Part shown: piece after piece, positions 63,066 to 64,000 of the stretch
Numbering within the stretch: position 1 is the first letter of the stretch
How the letters are laid out: each line of letters opens with the position of its first letter
Source of the DNA: ENR-C20 sp942493145
GTDB lineage: Bacteria; Bacillota; Clostridia; Acetivibrionales; DTU013
Length of the DNA: 64,000 bases
Assembly: GCA_942493145.1 (NCBI GenBank)
Contig: OW818679.1
Coordinates: 3,224,001 to 3,288,000, forward strand
Direction: 5' to 3'
The notes under the pieces: generated by a model
The model's database searches: none
Told to the model about the DNA's origin: nothing
What the model saw: the letters and a program-made list of their open reading frames with translations, nothing else
Translations under genes and position numbers: made by a program

Positions 63066-63608
63066 ATGCCTAAGAATTTGCAGAATGTGAGGGAACATAT
63101 ACTTGGTGTCACCCGCGGAATGATGGCAGAATCGGGCCAAACCGAGTTGAATATCCGTAATATAGCAGCAAAATGCGGCATTGGCACTGGAACTCTCTAT
63201 AATTATTTCTCTTCGAAGCAGGAGGTTCTGGCTGCTATCATTATGCAGGAATGGGAGCTGACGTTGCGGAGAATGGACAGAAACACAAAGGTAAATACGG
63301 ATTGTTTCGAAAGATTAAGGTGCATTTTTGAGGAGCTCAGCAATTTTGTTCAATCTATTCACAGTATATGGATTGGGGACGGTCTCAAAGAATTCGATAA
63401 TTTCGATATGCACCACATACATGAAAAGAAAAGGAGCACAAGGAATCAGCTTAACCAAAAAATCCTTGATGTACTCCATAACCATGTAGCTCCTGAAAAC
63501 GAAGCAGTCTTCGCCGACTTACTGGCAAGGGTCTTTCTATCATATAGCGCGGAAACGGGATTTGAATTCAATACTCTGGAGAGTTTTATTAAAAAGATGT
63601 TAGTCTGA
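63066..63608 (+). CDS. TetR-family repressor
   Basis: The product is 180 residues from the ATG at 63066, preceded by AGAGG; the ATG at 63021 is inside the operator. The HTH is TELNIRNIAAKCGIGTGTLY. The C-terminal 120 residues are a helical ligand domain of unknown specificity. The matching operators upstream of itself and of the MFS gene argue that it represses both. The likely role is drug- or metabolite-responsive control of efflux. Confidence 0.9.
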   Translation: MPKNLQNVREHILGVTRGMMAESGQTELNIRNIAAKCGIGTGTLYNYFSSKQEVLAAIIMQEWELTLRRMDRNTKVNTDCFERLRCIFEELSNFVQSIHSIWIGDGLKEFDNFDMHHIHEKKRSTRNQLNQKILDVLHNHVAPENEAVFADLLARVFLSYSAETGFEFNTLESFIKKMLV

Positions 63609-63625
63609 CTTTTTTTTGACTCAAA

Positions 63626-63640
63626 GTGAACAGTGTTCAC
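63626..63640 (+). promoter_or_regulatory. TetR operator upstream of the MFS gene
   Basis: GTGAACAGTGTTCAC is a palindrome with perfect 7-base arms. Its core equals that of the operator at 63021-63035. A TTGACT (63616-63621) overlaps its left side and could be a -35. Confidence 0.8.
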
Positions 63641-63698
63641 ATAGCATATACTACTATGCAATAAATTAAATCTGCATTTATCATTCAGGAGGATTTTA

Positions 63699-64000
63699 AT
63701 GGGGACAAAAATTGGACACAGCAATGTTGACCAGCTTAAAGAGATTGACAACAAGCGCCTTGTTTTAGTCATGGTGCTCTATGTATTTGGGTTGTTTATC
63801 GGGGCGCTGAATACAGGAATTATAACACCAGCCCGAACTATCATCCAGGGAAGCCTTGGTGTAGATGATGTCACAGGCATCTGGATGATCAATATATACA
63901 CTCTTGCCTACGCTGCAGCGATCCCTATTGCAGGCAAGCTTGCCGACAAGCTTGGCAGGAAGTATATCTTTATCATCAGCATATTCCTTTTCGGCCTCGG
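63699..64000 (+). CDS. MFS efflux transporter, DHA2-like, 5' part only
   Basis: AGGAGG precedes the ATG by six bases. About 100 residues are visible before the window edge. Two membrane segments are seen, and the motif GKLADKLGRKYI between them is MFS motif A. The N-terminal segment resembles the DHA2-type drug:H+ antiporters. It follows the TetR operator and is likely its main target. The C-terminus is outside the window. Confidence 0.85.
   Translation, partial: MGTKIGHSNVDQLKEIDNKRLVLVMVLYVFGLFIGALNTGIITPARTIIQGSLGVDDVTGIWMINIYTLAYAAAIPIAGKLADKLGRKYIFIISIFLFGL

Overview
The window looks like chromosomal DNA from an anaerobic, endospore-forming clostridium, probably in or near the Ruminiclostridium/Acetivibrio/Clostridium group. 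The reasons are the spore protein gene tlp, a SpoIIE-type phosphatase, two [FeFe]-hydrogenase-type proteins, several bacterial 2x[4Fe-4S] ferredoxin domains, a tryptophan T-box leader, AGGAGG ribosome binding sites and the absence of any respiratory complex. No rRNA or tRNA gene, IS transposase, prophage or CRISPR array was seen. Species-level placement is inference.

Layout. 1-5.6 kb: a partial sugar-type solute-binding lipoprotein, two LysR regulators, a stand-alone AraC DNA-binding domain and a membrane-anchored metallophosphoesterase. 5.7-12.3 kb, all on the minus strand, is the most notable block. Transcription order is arsR-hgcA-hgcB, then a group-B-like [FeFe] hydrogenase, a PAS-containing sensory-type hydrogenase and a PP2C/SpoIIE phosphatase. 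hgcA and hgcB carry the diagnostic features of the mercury-methylation pair: the NVWCAAGK cap-helix motif with Cys154 plus a C-terminal membrane domain in HgcA, and two 4Fe-4S motifs plus a terminal Cys-Cys in HgcB. The overlapping upstream ArsR gene has a consensus promoter whose -10 box lies inside a near-perfect 24-bp palindrome.

12.4-20.5 kb: two MerR-family regulators, each preceded by a 19-bp-spacer promoter; a PadR/HAAS-DUF4097 pair; two short-chain dehydrogenases; an EFR1 flavodoxin-ferredoxin; and a URO-D-fold methyltransferase-like protein. 20.7-28.7 kb: an ArsB/NhaD-type permease, an orphan TadG-like pseudopilin protein, a PPDK/PEP-synthase-like protein with a degenerate KaiC-like N-terminus, a CbiMQO cobalt importer and a cold-shock protein. 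28.8-33.4 kb: DNA polymerase IV and a Trp-T-box-controlled ABC transporter (trpXYZ type). 33.5-49.3 kb: an acyltransferase with a zinc ribbon, a 2574-residue fibronectin-III lipoprotein with copies of a palindromic repeat at both ends of its interval, metY, an Ldh2-type dehydrogenase, a secreted beta-propeller protein and a DUF2804 protein.

49.4-64 kb: rsgA with a 50-codon gene overlapping its start and a promoter-leader-terminator element upstream, asnA, a methyltransferase, a chemoreceptor, UV endonuclease, an amino-acid permease, tlp, a DEAD-box helicase with a 30-bp tandem repeat, a zinc-ribbon/RGG protein, an infC that probably starts with AUU, a second DEAD-box helicase, a TPR protein, and a TetR/MFS pair with matching operator palindromes.

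Possible links between genes (inference). HgcA needs a corrinoid cofactor, so the CbiMQO cobalt importer may be metabolically relevant. The two hydrogenase-type proteins and the phosphatase overlap by ATGA junctions and probably form one redox- or H2-sensing unit. The TPR, DEAD-box and infC genes are closely spaced and probably form one translation-related transcript.
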